From Apostichopus japonicus (taxonomy: Eukaryota; Echinodermata; Holothuroidea; Aspidochirotida; Stichopodidae), in contig NC_092569.1 in the NCBI RefSeq assembly GCF_037975245.1, forward strand, positions 2,393,501 through 2,457,500: 64,000 bases of DNA, written 5' to 3'. Below are positions 12,801 through 23,395 of this stretch, piece by piece; the stretch's first letter is position 1; each line of letters starts with the position of its first letter. Position numbers and translations under genes: made by a program. A model generated the notes under the pieces. It was not told the origin of the DNA, did no database searches, and saw only the letters and a program-made list of their open reading frames with translations.

Positions 12801-15800
12801 ACCTGGACAAGACTAGCGGTTTCATGATTTGTATAATCTTAAAAGTTGTATCTCTGTTATGACTATGAACCAATATAGAGTATACAACTGTTTTCATGTT
12901 AAAACAAACACGTACAATTCAAACACAGAGACTATAAACATGTGACACTATGCGCACACTATTTGTATCCCTGTCTCACATCAGGCATACAAGTACATAA
13001 ACCAGTGTCACTCCAGGCAGACAACATACCTGTGTCGCACTACAGTAGGCATTAAAATCGTCCCTGTGCGATAATATGCATACAAAATATCCCTGTCACA
13101 CCAGGCAAGGCATACAAAATGTTCCTGTGTCACAATACTAGCCATACAAGATGTCCCTGTGTCACACTAAGCATACAATGGTCACTGCGTCCTAATAGGC
13201 ATACAAAATGTCCTCGTGTCATAATAGGCATACAAAATATCCCTGTGTCACACCAGGCATACAACATATACCTGTGTCACACTACAGTATGCATTCAAAA
13301 TGTCCCTGTGTGACACTAGGCATTCAAAATGTTCCCATGTCATAAAAGGCATACAAAATATCCCTGTGTCACACCAGGCATACAACAAATACCTGTGTCA
13401 CACTACAGTATGCATTCAAAATGTCCGTGTGACACTAGGCATTCAAACTGTTCCCATTTCATAAAAGGCATACAAAATATCCCTGTCACACCAAGCATAC
13501 AACAGGTCCCTGTGTCACACTACAGTAGGTATACAAATGTCCCATGTGTCACACTAGGCATTCAAAATGTTCCCATATCATTAAAGGCATACAAAATATC
13601 CCTGTCACACCAAGCATACAACAAGTCCCTGTCTCACACTACAGTGTGGGCATTCAAAGTGTCCCTGTGTCACACTAGGCAAACAAAATGTTCCCATATC
13701 ATAGGCATACAAAATATCCCTGTCACACCAGGCATACAACATATACTTGTGTCACACTACAGTAGGTATAAAAAATGCCCCCTGTGTCACACTAGACATT
13801 CAAAATGTTCTTATGTCATAATAGGCATACAAAATATCCCTGTCACACCAGACATACAACATGTCCCTGTGTCACACTACAGTGTGGGCATTCAAAGTGT
13901 CCCTGTGTCACACTAGGCCAACAATATGCTCCCATGTCATAATAGGCTTACAAAATATCACTGTCACACCAGGCATACAAGATATCCCTGTGTCCCACTA
14001 CAGTAGGTATACAAAATGTCCCCTGTGTCACACTACAGTAGGCATTCAAAATGTCCTTGTGTCATAATAGCCATACAAAATATTTGTGTGCCACACCAGG
14101 CAAGGCATACAAAATTTCCCTGGGGTCACATCAGGGACATGTATGCAAAATGTCCAAAAATTTGTTTTCCATCACAACTGTAGTCTGTTAGGCCAACTAG
14201 CAGGTCGCCTGACATTACATCTTCATTAGTGCGTAGGCTTCGTAGTAAACTGATGACACATGTTCTGGTCTTTGAAAAAGACCGGAATTTGATTTGTTGC
14301 AAAGCATGGGTGTACCGTGTATCTGGTTGCAATAAAGACCCTTTATTTATCACTGACATATGAACAACACAATCTGATTTTCTTTTTCTCCTCTTTTTCT
14401 GTTGTTATTGTAGAAGCAAGTAATCAGCAAGGTCAAGAGGTCAGCTGCGGACAAGAAAGCCGCCCGAGCGAGATTGGAGTCGGCCAAGGCTGCCATGAAA
14501 GCAAAACAAACGAGGCAAACCGAGAAGATAGTGTTTGATGCCGGTTTCTTCAAAGTTGAAAGTCCAGCCAAAGGAAGAGATACCCATTGCATAGGTAAGT
14601 CAGATTGCAATTTTATAACTGGTAGGAATACTGAGTACTATATTCAGTAGTTGATTCAGATTGAAAAGCATTGCCTGCTTCCCCTCAATACTTTACTTTA
14701 GGAGATGTTCCCGGTTGGAAACCTGCGACTATCGCATCTTAGATGCTTCCAGTGGTTTTTTGATGATGTGTGATTGTAAAGCATTGGGCAATCACCTTTA
14801 ATCCTGCATGACACTGGCAATGAGAAATTTCATGCTTAATTTTTGTCAACCCAATAGCCCATCTGTAGACTTAGAAAAGTTAGTCAGCGGGGGGGGGGGA
14901 TAAAAGCAGTGAAAAACAAACTTTCAAAAAAACAGCCACATTTCCTGGACCGTGCCATTATATTTCACCTCGAAAAATAAATATTCATGATGCTAGAGCA
15001 AACTATTCTGTCACAACTCTCACTCTACAAAATCATCTCCTTCTCTCTACAAGCAGCTGGTACATCGCTCCTAAGTTCACCATCGATGAAGAAAAGCTTT
15101 ACTCCCTCTAACAGTCCGTTGTCGAGGATGACGTCGATCACCTCCTCAAGGACAGCAACGACACCCCGAGCCGCCAAAGAGCAAGACATCCTGCGAGCTG
15201 TCCTGCAAGCCTCTCACACACCCCAGAGGCAGAGAATGTCCTCACCATTGAATGCGGGGAGCATTTTCACTCCCGAAGAAAAGTCCTCCCCCGCAGAGGA
15301 GGAGAATGACATGGTGACCCGTTTGAGAGATCTCGGATTAAATTCTGTGGGATCTTCCAACAGGAAACGAAGACGCTCGCAGAGGAGGAAGTCAAGAAAA
15401 GAGGATAGTCAAACGGATGATGTAGATAAGGAAAATATGGTACGTTAGACATATCAGGTTAGGCTGGGTGGGTGAATGTTTTTTTTTTAAAAGTTTTTGT
15501 TGCTCTGTGAAAATATGTTTCCCTCTTCTTGTTTTGATTTTTCATATTTTTGCACAGATGCTATACACAGATGCTACTGTAAGATCACAGGTCTTCATAA
15601 TTGAAACCACATTTTCAATTGCAACAAAGTCACTTTGATCAGACCTGGCAGTACAAACACAGCAGGAAACATTCCCCTGGCATGATTGATTGTTATGATT
15701 TCTAAGTTATAATCGTCTGCATATAGATTAAAGACAACCAACTTTAGAAACTGGTTCATGGACTGTAGTATGACATAGAAGAAGGTTGTGCAATGCACCC

Positions 15801-18800
15801 ATCCAAATAACGTGAATAGGCTGCAATATTTTATAATTTTACAACCTTTCATTGTACAACTACTCTTAGCAATCAAAAATGGAATGAAAAATTTCTAATT
15901 AAGAAATACAAAAGAAATTTTTGTTGTTGTTGTTGTCCATTATAAACTTTTCAAGGAAAAACATTGGATGTCACTCATACTTGCAGCTGGGTGTTTTTAA
16001 GTATTATTATAAATAGAAATAGAATATAACTTTGTCCTTGTGAAGTTTATAATGGACTACAGGAAGGTTACATTTGAGGGAATTTCCCTTTTTCTGTTGG
16101 CTCCGAAAATCTGAGAAGCTTATTATATATTTTACAGTCTCACCCATGGAGAAATCTGTCATGCTTCAAGTTGGACTGACATGCTCCATTTCACAAGCTT
16201 TTGTGTTATCCTATACAACATTTTGTGTAAATCTTACCCATTCAAATTTTCCTAAGTGATACAACTTTCAAGACTGAATAGCTAGCCCTAACCCAGAAGT
16301 GTGAATTCTATCACCAAGCCACCGCAAAAACATCTGAAAAGGTGTCATCTGTAGCGCCTTCGTTACTGCACCAAAGTTGCCCCCCAAGCCCTCTCAGGGA
16401 ATAACTAAGCAGTATCGTATCGCAAAATGATTTCACAAAATGGTTAAGTTGCTAAATGCAAACATGTTATATAGCAGATTTCACACAGGAAATATAGTAT
16501 TGAGTGAGAGGACAAATTCAGAGCATTCAAAAACTGCTACGTAAAATGTGAACGCTAAACTATTCATTGACTCCGTTAGATTGCTACCACCTCATTGGTC
16601 GTTGACTACTTTTTGTAGGACGCCTCAAATGAATAGACTTATAAGTACAAAAAATCTGAAGCAGTTTTCTAATATTCTTTTAATTTCAATGCACTGTTCA
16701 AAGGACTAGAAAGAATTTTCAAAAAGTTTACATGGATTAATTGTTATATTCTTCCCCCTCCCTCACCCCTTCTCTCTTTCTCACTGCTCAAATTGGAATA
16801 AGTCTGGAGATCTCTGAAGTTTTTTATTTTTATTGGGGCCATATGTCAAAGATGCTTTCGTGAGCTGTTCTGTTTACTGAGATTGCAAATCTAATTCATT
16901 CCAGATCATGTGTAGGCTAAAAGCGAAAAAAAAATTCCAGATGGTATATTAATGTGTGATGTTTTTTATTTGGGGGGGGGGGATAAAATGTTAAATGGAG
17001 ATATTTGTGAGCAGGTCGTCTTTCTACATGAACCGTTTTTCCTTTTTCTTTTTTAATATTTTATTCTCTCTTGTAAATGCATTGTATTAATATCTGAAAT
17101 GTTCCTTTAAGGCAGAGTCTGGACTCAGCCTCCCGAACTTCAGAGCTAATTCCCATCGATTACTGTATTTAATAAGTAACTAAAGCATTCCAGCTGCGAG
17201 CACTTATGTAATCCACATTTTTCTCCTTCAAAGGTTTATTAAATTATAAACCATAGAAAGTTATATGTGAGAGAAATTTTCTTTATTTTCCTTTTGATTT
17301 TGATCTGTTTCTGAGGAAGGTGACCCTTTATGGTGGAATCACTTTTCATGCTGACCCTGTTTAAATCTGTTTAGAGTCAGTGTACTTTCATGCAAACTTG
17401 TTACCGTTTCTTACATTATTTGCTTAAATTTAATCAGAAAAGACGCTTTCGCAATGTACAGTAGTACCTGTAGGAGGAAGTTATGTCACACACCCCTGTA
17501 CATGTATATGTAGTACTGTATATAATATATGTGTCTTTGGTTAGCATTGTCACCTTCAAAGTGAGTTTAGATTGACTTTTTCAGCGAACGAAGCAACTAT
17601 TGTTATCATGAACGGCTGAGTGCCTTTCATCTTTTGTGACTTGTTTGCAGCCAAATTTTCACCCTTCATATATATTCTTAAAGTTTGTCACTTTTTGGTT
17701 CTTGTCAATATTCCATTATTCCCCCCTGGCCTCCTTTTTACTGTAGTTTTAGTTTTTTCTTTAAATGAAATAGTGTGTCTTGTTTGCAAAGCAGGAACTT
17801 GCATATGACGAGGTTGGAAGTCTTTTGTTTCACATACTGTGGTCTACTCTATATTCATAAAATGTGAACCTATAGTCATTGTGAGCTTGTGGTGCTTTAA
17901 AAATAAAGCCAGGCAGACGACTGCAATCCATCAAGGTTACAGAGTAGTCCAGTGTGTTGTCTGTAAATTTCCCTCCTTTCAAAACTAACAGGAAGTAAAT
18001 TAAACAGCAGAAAACGAAGGAGAGTTCTGTTCAGAACAGATATATGTAATATCATGTACATTTTATATCTCTATGCCAAAATAAGTTGTACTCAACTCTT
18101 CCTGAAACTAGTTTTTAGCTTGCAAATAGGTTCCTTCTAGTACTGTAAGTGCAGGGTTATATTGTTTGTTGTACCTAATGCTCACTAATGTTCTCACCAC
18201 ACTCTTTTAATTCTGCCACCCCTCTTTCCCTCCTTCATCCCCCTTCTCCCCTTCCTTTCTTCCCCTTTCCTTTTCCTTTCCTTACCCCTTTCCTTTCTTC
18301 CCCTTCCCCCTCCTTTCCTCCTCCCTGCCCCCCTTTTCTTTCCCATGTCTTTTCTCCTACTTTTCCCTATCCATTCTTCCCCTCTCTACCCCCTCCCTAC
18401 CCCTTTCCTTTCCCCTTCCCCTTCCTTTATTCGAGACCCCTTTCTTCCTTCCCCTTTTTTCCCCTTCTTATCCCCCTTCATATCTTCCCCTCCCTACCCT
18501 TTTTCTTTCCTCATTCCATTCCCCTGTCTTTCTTTCCCCTTCCTTTCTTCCCCATTCTTCCCTTCCTTTCTTTCTTCCCCCGTCCTTTCTCCCTAACCTG
18601 TCCTTTCAGCCCCCTTTCTTTTACCACCTTCTTTTCCATTCATTATCCCCTTCCTTTTTTTCCATAACCTACTTTTAGCTTTCATTTCCCCTCTACCCTT
18701 AGCCTTTCGAGGCTGTTGAACATAACACATATAACACCTTGCTTCAGCAACACTTGAAGGGGCATTCCAATCTAAAGGAAACAAATATAAAGTAAATTTC

Positions 18801-21800
18801 TCACCTAAAGATACATAAATTGGTCAAAATGACAATGCCTGTGAGGAGACAAAGAACGCAAAATGCAACTGAAGGAAAAATCCTTTTACATTTTTAAATT
18901 GTTTAATGTTCCATTTTTTATGTTTGTTTTGCTTTTCAGAATGACCTTTCCTCTTACTTGATGCCCTCTGTCCCAGTGGTTGACCTCAACTCACAAGCGG
19001 AGGGGATGATGAGGACGGAACCAGCCGACCAGCTCAGGGACCTCGGAAAGAGGACACCCCTTTCAGACAGAAACGATAAACCAACTGGTAAATATGCAGG
19101 TGCCTAACTTGGGAGGGGAGGGTTGGGACCGGAAGAACGCAATGATAGGAAGCAATTTGATGATGATTTTAATCAAGTTACAATCCGTGAAAACCAGGTT
19201 TTACAATCCCTTTAGTCATGGTGCTTCATACGACACATTTTGTTTATTTATTGCTTTCTTCTTTTCTTCAGTCATTCCCCATGTCTTAACAGAAATGTAC
19301 TCTATTCAGTTTTATATCTGTTTCCATGTTTGTTTATCTCATTCCTACACATATAACATTGGTATGACAGATGTGATACTGCACCATGCTTAGTGTTGCA
19401 GCCTGTTAGTGCTCTATTGGTTACCATAGAAAACATGGTGTGTACTTTACAGATACCGGGGGGGGGGGGGGGGGAGCGGCGGCATCATGGTCGCATAGGA
19501 AAAGGTGATATTCGATCCAATTGGGACAAGGTGACGTAACATGTATATTACTTATGTGTGTCGCGAACACCTCCTACTGTAGACTGTTAAGCCTATATAC
19601 TTCAAAACTGGTGGTTCATTTTATAAAGACATATATATTCTGATTTCTATCTTTCACTCTTATTAGGTTTCTGTCTTTTCTTTTATGAATATTTTACAGA
19701 TAATGATGTCTTTGTGAAGCCTCCACTGATTCCATACAATCCCAGTCCAGTTGGTGACCTGTTTGATAGTCCTAAGCGTGCCCCTAGAAGATCAGTGGTA
19801 TGTACAACAAATTATTAAAAATAGCAAAAGTCTTAAGGTTTAAAAACATATGTTCAACAGCCCAAGGGAAAAGAGAGTCAATTAGTCAAACCCCCTTCAC
19901 GATCAGCTTGTCTTTCCTGCTGAGATATGAAAGATTGAAGAAGTTATGTGGAAGAATACATTTTGCAACAATCTGAAATTGAATGGAATGATTGGAGTGT
20001 TCCGTTTTGGTAAATCACATTCAGATTAAACGATATCAACGTTAAAGTTAAACAAGGGGAGTGGGTGGTGTACTTTATAGGCACTGATCACCCAATCCTT
20101 GACCGAGAGGTGTATATCTGCCATCTCGATGCCCGAACTGTTCTGAATCTCTGGATGTTTTCAGTTTAGGTCATGTATAGTGCACACCTCCCACCGCACC
20201 GCTTAGGTGTGCTTCTGGGGTGAGGGGGCCAGCAACCCCCACCCGTCAGTAGTTCCTAAGGTGCTGTGAACCACTGATTAGCCCATGTTGATTTATTTTA
20301 TAGTGCCTCACAGCCTTTATTAGCTCTTGACTTATGTCAATCTTAATGGGCTATTGTTCACTCTAGCTTTTATAAAAGAAAAAAAAGTGCCATCAAAGTG
20401 TTATTATTTTTTAGGTACAGTAATGTATGATATCATACGTTATTGTGCAGTGAATAAATAGCAGTTTTTATTGCTCAACAGTGGAATCAGCTATGAATCT
20501 GGGTGGTTGATCATTGACCCACATGTAACAACTTCTTTTGGCAGATATTGTGTCCAAAATTTAGGTCATTAGTATTTTTGGAATATGTCCAAATATCAAC
20601 GTTGACTGGTATTAATCTGCCAAACGGTAATTCCTTCACAGAATTTGATAAATTTATCTATTTTATGTCTGGTCGCTCTTATCACACCTTAAATAGTATC
20701 CCACTTTTAATACCACATTAAATAGTATCTAACTTATTTTAGTCAGGTGCGTATCCAGGGGGGGGGCATTGGGGGCGCGCGCCCCCCGGGTAAGAAAAAG
20801 AGAAGAGAAAAAAAGAGAAGAAAAAAGGAAAAAAGAGGGGAAAAAAGAGGAGGAGGAGAGGAAGGAAGGGAAAAGAAAAAGAAGAAAGAGAGAAAAAGGA
20901 GAAAAAGAGGGAGTAAAAGCAAAACGCGAAGACATCGGGAAGAGAAAGAAGAACAGTGACATCATTACAGCGCTAAAGGGTAGCCAGTGACGGATCAATG
21001 ATTTCGTAAAAGTGTGACTCACCCTACCCCTTACACCGACAACTCCATTTTTTGACGTTTCCATTTTCCTCTCTCACTAATGATCTATATATATACTATA
21101 TATGGTCTATCATAACGCGTGTGTAGAATTGTGCTATGAAACCAACTGTGGCTGGTCTCGAACTCGACCGTGTCGTCGGGGAACATGACTCATTTTGGGA
21201 TGGGGGCGACCGCCCGCCCCCCCCCATTCAGCATTTTTTTAAATGATATCGCTAAGTAATTTCAAAATAGAAAGTGCTTAGAGGCAACTTATAAGGCCTG
21301 GGAAGTGTCATTTCCAGCGATCTGGGAGACATTTTCGGCCAAAATTTGCTTGTACGCTTCGCGCCAACCTATGGTGGCGCTACGCTTAGATAATTTGCCT
21401 ACAGGCTTCGCCCCTCCCTTGGCAAATTCCTCGCTACGCGCCTGTTCGAATTTGTAACGCAAACAGCAGATATCACATCATATCAGTGAGCATGAAAATG
21501 GCGTTCCAGGATGAAAAGCCTCAAAATTGTCCGACTTGCCTGAAAAAATAACCCAAAATTTTCGCGCGCGAAGCGCGCGTTCAACGTGTTCATGCCAATA
21601 TCATATAAGCAAGCATCGGTTATTACATCGCATGCAATCATGTACCGTACGGTCCGTTCAAATTGCGCAGTATACCGCGGGATGCTAATGTAAACGACGA
21701 CATGTCTCATGTAGATGTATAAAAAGCACCGAGGTCCAATTATGTCAAAACTCTCTTTTACATTAGTAATGGCGAATTAGGGCCTGCACCCCGCCGCGCA

Positions 21801-23395
21801 GTGGCGGAGCGTCCATATGGTCAGGGGGGCGGATGCCCCCCTGACGGACTCAAATGGACTGCTGGCGCCTTTTTCAGCTCTTTACCACTTTTTACTTATC
21901 TAGATAATTGACTTTTTTATTGCGCTCTCACCTACTTATTGACATTTGTCACATTTTGTTGGTGTAATTTGGCGATAACACCTTATTCTTCGTTTATCTG
22001 CAAATTAGCCAGGCCCGGAAAGGGTCATTTCTGGCGATCTAGGGAGTATCTTTACTCAAAAATTTTCTGTACGCTACGCGCCAACCAGTGGTGGCGCTCC
22101 GCTTAGATAGTGTCGAAAGCGCCCCTTCAGACCATTCTCGCCACTCCTGACCAATACCCCTAGCTCCGCCACTGCCGCCGCGCCTCCTACGCCTATGTGT
22201 GTAGTGTTCGGTTTCGGAAATATCTGCTATTTTTTCATTTTCTTCAACCAAGTTTTATAATAGCCGTTATAACAGGTTTTAATATTTGTACAACAATAAA
22301 CTAACTGTGTCTGAATTTTCGAAAATTTCTGACCAACATTCTACATCACACTTCCCTCTACTCGTGCAATTTTGACCGGTCTGTTAGGGGTTGAAGGAAG
22401 TTTTTTCTATATTGGTTGTCCATAGATGAAATTTGTATAACATTATGGGTATGTTTTGAAGTGAGTTTATTCACGAGAAATGTGAATTTTCAAATTCTGA
22501 ACAAATATGGGGCTTAAAACCTTGAAAAGTGGGGCTGACGGGTATTGTGGGCCGCGACGTAGAATCACCTACAAAAGCAAAGACCCACAGGAGATGCGAT
22601 CAGGTCGAACATGATGTGTGCCGGGTTGACAATCTTCAAAAAGGTTATGGATGGAAAAAAAAAACTATTAGGAAATACTTGGTTCTCAGGCAAAAAGTGT
22701 ACATCTGGTTGGTTACTTCAAGCCCGAGAAGTGCCGTTTCCGGTGATCTGGGGGGGTTTCAAAACAAGAAATTTTCTTCTACGCTGCGCGCCAACCGATG
22801 GTGGCGCTCCGCTTAGATAGTAATTCGCGCCCCCCGGGTTTGAAAATCCTGGATACGCGCCTGTTAGTATAACATTTCAAACAAGCAATATATGGTATCT
22901 TTCTTTAAACTTTCTGTGGGTTATATATTTGTATTGTAACTGTAGCAGCAACAATGGGCATTTCGAATTGTGTGTGTTTGTTCTCTTCATCATTTTGATC
23001 ATTTTGATATATATTATTATCTTCATCATATATATTATTATCTTCATCATTTTGATATATATTATTCCATAATAGGCCAGTATAGCTATTGCCATTATTT
23101 ATCAATAATATAAATTTCCCCCATTGGAACTTCTTATTTCAGAAAGAAATTCTTCCGACAATCTAGCATAAGGGGAAGAGGGGAAAAAATGTCAATTTCC
23201 AAATGAATAAATCTGCTATAAATATTAGCTCTTTCATAATGCAAGTAAAACCATTACCGTCCTTCACTTAATTCGTCTTTCGTATCGTTGTTTCTTTTCC
23301 AGAGGTTGCGCTCAGGGAGAATCTCAGCATTTAGCCCACCTAGGAGAAGTTTTGCTAATGTACCTCCCACCATGGATCTCATCTCATTTGACTAG
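877..23395 (+). CDS. HURP/DLGAP5-like mitotic spindle protein, 5' end missing, 16 exons
   Basis: Exons: 877-1064, 1480-1570, 2067-3005, 3549-3709, 5738-5845, 6550-6730, 7193-7536, 8264-8408, 9408-9737, 10572-10732, 12251-12352, 14414-14594, 15057-15439, 18940-19087, 19700-19797, 23303-23395 (stop TAG). All have AG/GT borders, and phases agree across every junction, giving 1,216 residues after an incomplete first codon. Seen: a Lys-rich segment (residues 1-60) like the basic coiled N-terminal region of HURP; a Ser/Lys-rich linker; then twice a GKAP-type block with HYQGVM, RFxQFSGLIEQC and DLQGFWDMVYFQ; then FDAGFF, a KEQDxLRAVLQASHTP motif, TRLxDLGL and a basic RKRRRSQR patch. KEN motifs occur in both copies. 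HURP proteins bind and bundle spindle microtubules near chromosomes; this role is inferred from family. The initiator exon was not found in bases 1-876. The repeated GKAP block is unusual. A single gene is favoured over two because copy 1 lacks the C-terminal exons and copy 2 lacks the basic N-terminal exons. Confidence 0.85.
3690..5610. repeat. Tandem copies of an exon 3' end plus splice donor, split by a hAT insertion
   Basis: The 3' end of exon 3549-3709 (GATATGGTCTACTTCCAAG followed by a donor) recurs in the intron near 3806, 3928, 4043, 4157 and 5488, each time followed by GTGAGAATTAG or a close variant and by a TTGCAGTTGTTCCATTCTATG element. The unit is about 115-120 bp. The array is interrupted by the transposon at 4213-5414. 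The copies could act as decoy donors. Confidence 0.85.
4213..5414. mobile_element. Non-autonomous hAT-type DNA transposon, 1,202 bp
   Basis: The left end reads TAGTGTTTACACGGGT and the right end is its inverted counterpart (ACCCGTGCAAACACTA). Subterminal GGGTACCCGG blocks occur at both ends. The element is flanked by a perfect 8-bp target-site duplication, ATATTGCA, at 4205-4212 and 5415-5422, which is the hAT signature. It contains no transposase frame. Internally, a block of about 150-180 bp carrying CACACTAAGTCAATGGG is repeated about four times (4800-5300). Confidence 0.88.
6985..7200 (+). repeat. Tandem duplication including the exon-7193 splice acceptor
   Basis: About 110 bp ending in ATAGCTGGTAGTTCAG occurs twice in a row, around 6985-7087 and 7088-7202. 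Both carry the pyrimidine tract, the AG and the first coding bases (GCTGGTAGTTCAG). Only the downstream copy leads into the HURP reading frame for certain. Use of the upstream AG would insert 37 or so codons, since the intervening sequence is open in the frame that starts at 6865. Confidence 0.75.
8408..9090. repeat. Short tandem repeat based on AAGTCTTACTGGTAG..AGAGTAAAACCA
   Basis: Units of roughly 40-50 bp with the core GTCTTACTGGTA and GGAAAGAGTAAAACCA occur on both sides of the palindromic element at 8492-8943. The array begins right at the splice donor of exon 8264-8408, so it probably grew from donor-proximal sequence. Confidence 0.6.
8492..8943. mobile_element. Palindromic MITE-like element, about 450 bp
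   Basis: The first bases GGTCATTCCATGTCAAATCA are repeated in inverted form at the right end, and complementarity continues far inwards (for example the AACACCATGAAATAA and TTATTTCATGGTGTT blocks, and the GTGGCATTTT / AAAATGCCAC blocks). No coding capacity. No clear target duplication was seen, so the superfamily is not assigned. Confidence 0.75.
12955..14155. repeat. Minisatellite, about 30-bp units in a roughly 122-bp higher-order repeat
   Basis: The unit is close to GGCATACAAAATRTCCCTGT followed by GTCACACYA. Four variant units (ending ACACTAGG, CATAAAAGG, ACACCAGG and ACACTACAGTAGG) recur in the same order, giving a longer period of about 120 bp. It lies wholly in the HURP intron between exons 12251 and 14414. 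Open frames through it are artefacts of the unit lacking stops. Confidence 0.9.
15440..18939 (+). other. Long HURP intron with little recognisable content
   Basis: Between the donor after 15439 and the acceptor before 18940. Apart from the pyrimidine tract at its 3' end and short homopolymers (poly-G near 16975), I see no conserved coding sequence, RNA gene or mobile element with clear ends. Confidence 0.6.
18185..18690. repeat. Polypyrimidine (CCTTT/CCCTTTC) tract, about 500 bp
   Basis: Almost pure C/T on the plus strand, built from TTTCCCCTTCC-type units. It ends about 250 bp before the acceptor of exon 18940. Such mirror-like homopurine/homopyrimidine DNA can form triplex (H-DNA); that is inference. 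The translated frame here is low-complexity Pro/Phe/Ser and not a gene. Confidence 0.85.
20744..22863. mobile_element. Composite transposon with inverted ends CAGGYGCGTATCCAGG
   Basis: The left end CAGGTGCGTATCCAGG and right end CCTGGATACGCGCCTG are inverted repeats (15 of 16). Flanks share TTAGT at 20739-20743 and 22864-22868, a possible but short target duplication. Inside, the phrase CGCGCCAAC..TGGTGGCGCT..GCTTAGATA recurs near 21360, 22078 and 22785, so several related elements are nested or internally duplicated. A purine-rich GA tract occupies 20805-20940. No transposase found. Sits in the last HURP intron. Confidence 0.7.
21799..22174. mobile_element. Nested hAT-type MITE, 376 bp
   Basis: Ends CAGTGGCGGAGC and GCTCCGCCACTG are perfect inverted repeats. 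Both flanks carry the same 8 bp, CCGCCGCG (21791-21798 and 22175-22182), the target-site length of hAT transposons. It interrupts the larger composite element and carries one of the three CGCGCCAAC blocks. Confidence 0.88.

Larger units (their letters stand above)
9408..19087 (+). other. Second copy of the duplicated GKAP-homology exon set
   Basis: Exons 9408-9737, 10572-10732, 12251-12352, 14414-14594, 15057-15439 and 18940-19087 repeat the order and phases of the first copy. Exon 9408 joins the last exon of copy 1 through a split Gly codon (G|GT), so both copies can be read as one protein. The copy ends with DKENMV, a KEN-type motif as recognised by the anaphase-promoting complex, before the shared NDLSSYLMPSVP exon. 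Two unduplicated exons (19700, 23303) complete the C-terminus. Confidence 0.85.

Noticed and set aside
13119-14067. Open frames with repeated IPVSH / NIPVTPGIQ motifs, and a CRISPR-like look
   Set aside because: They arise from the 30-bp minisatellite. Units are contiguous and degenerate, with no unique spacers, inside a eukaryotic intron.
18188-18667. 159-codon Pro/Phe/Ser frame
   Set aside because: Pure pyrimidine-tract translation with no start context or splice support.
20747-20990. Lys/Arg/Glu-rich frames
   Set aside because: They come from the GA-rich tract of a non-autonomous transposon.
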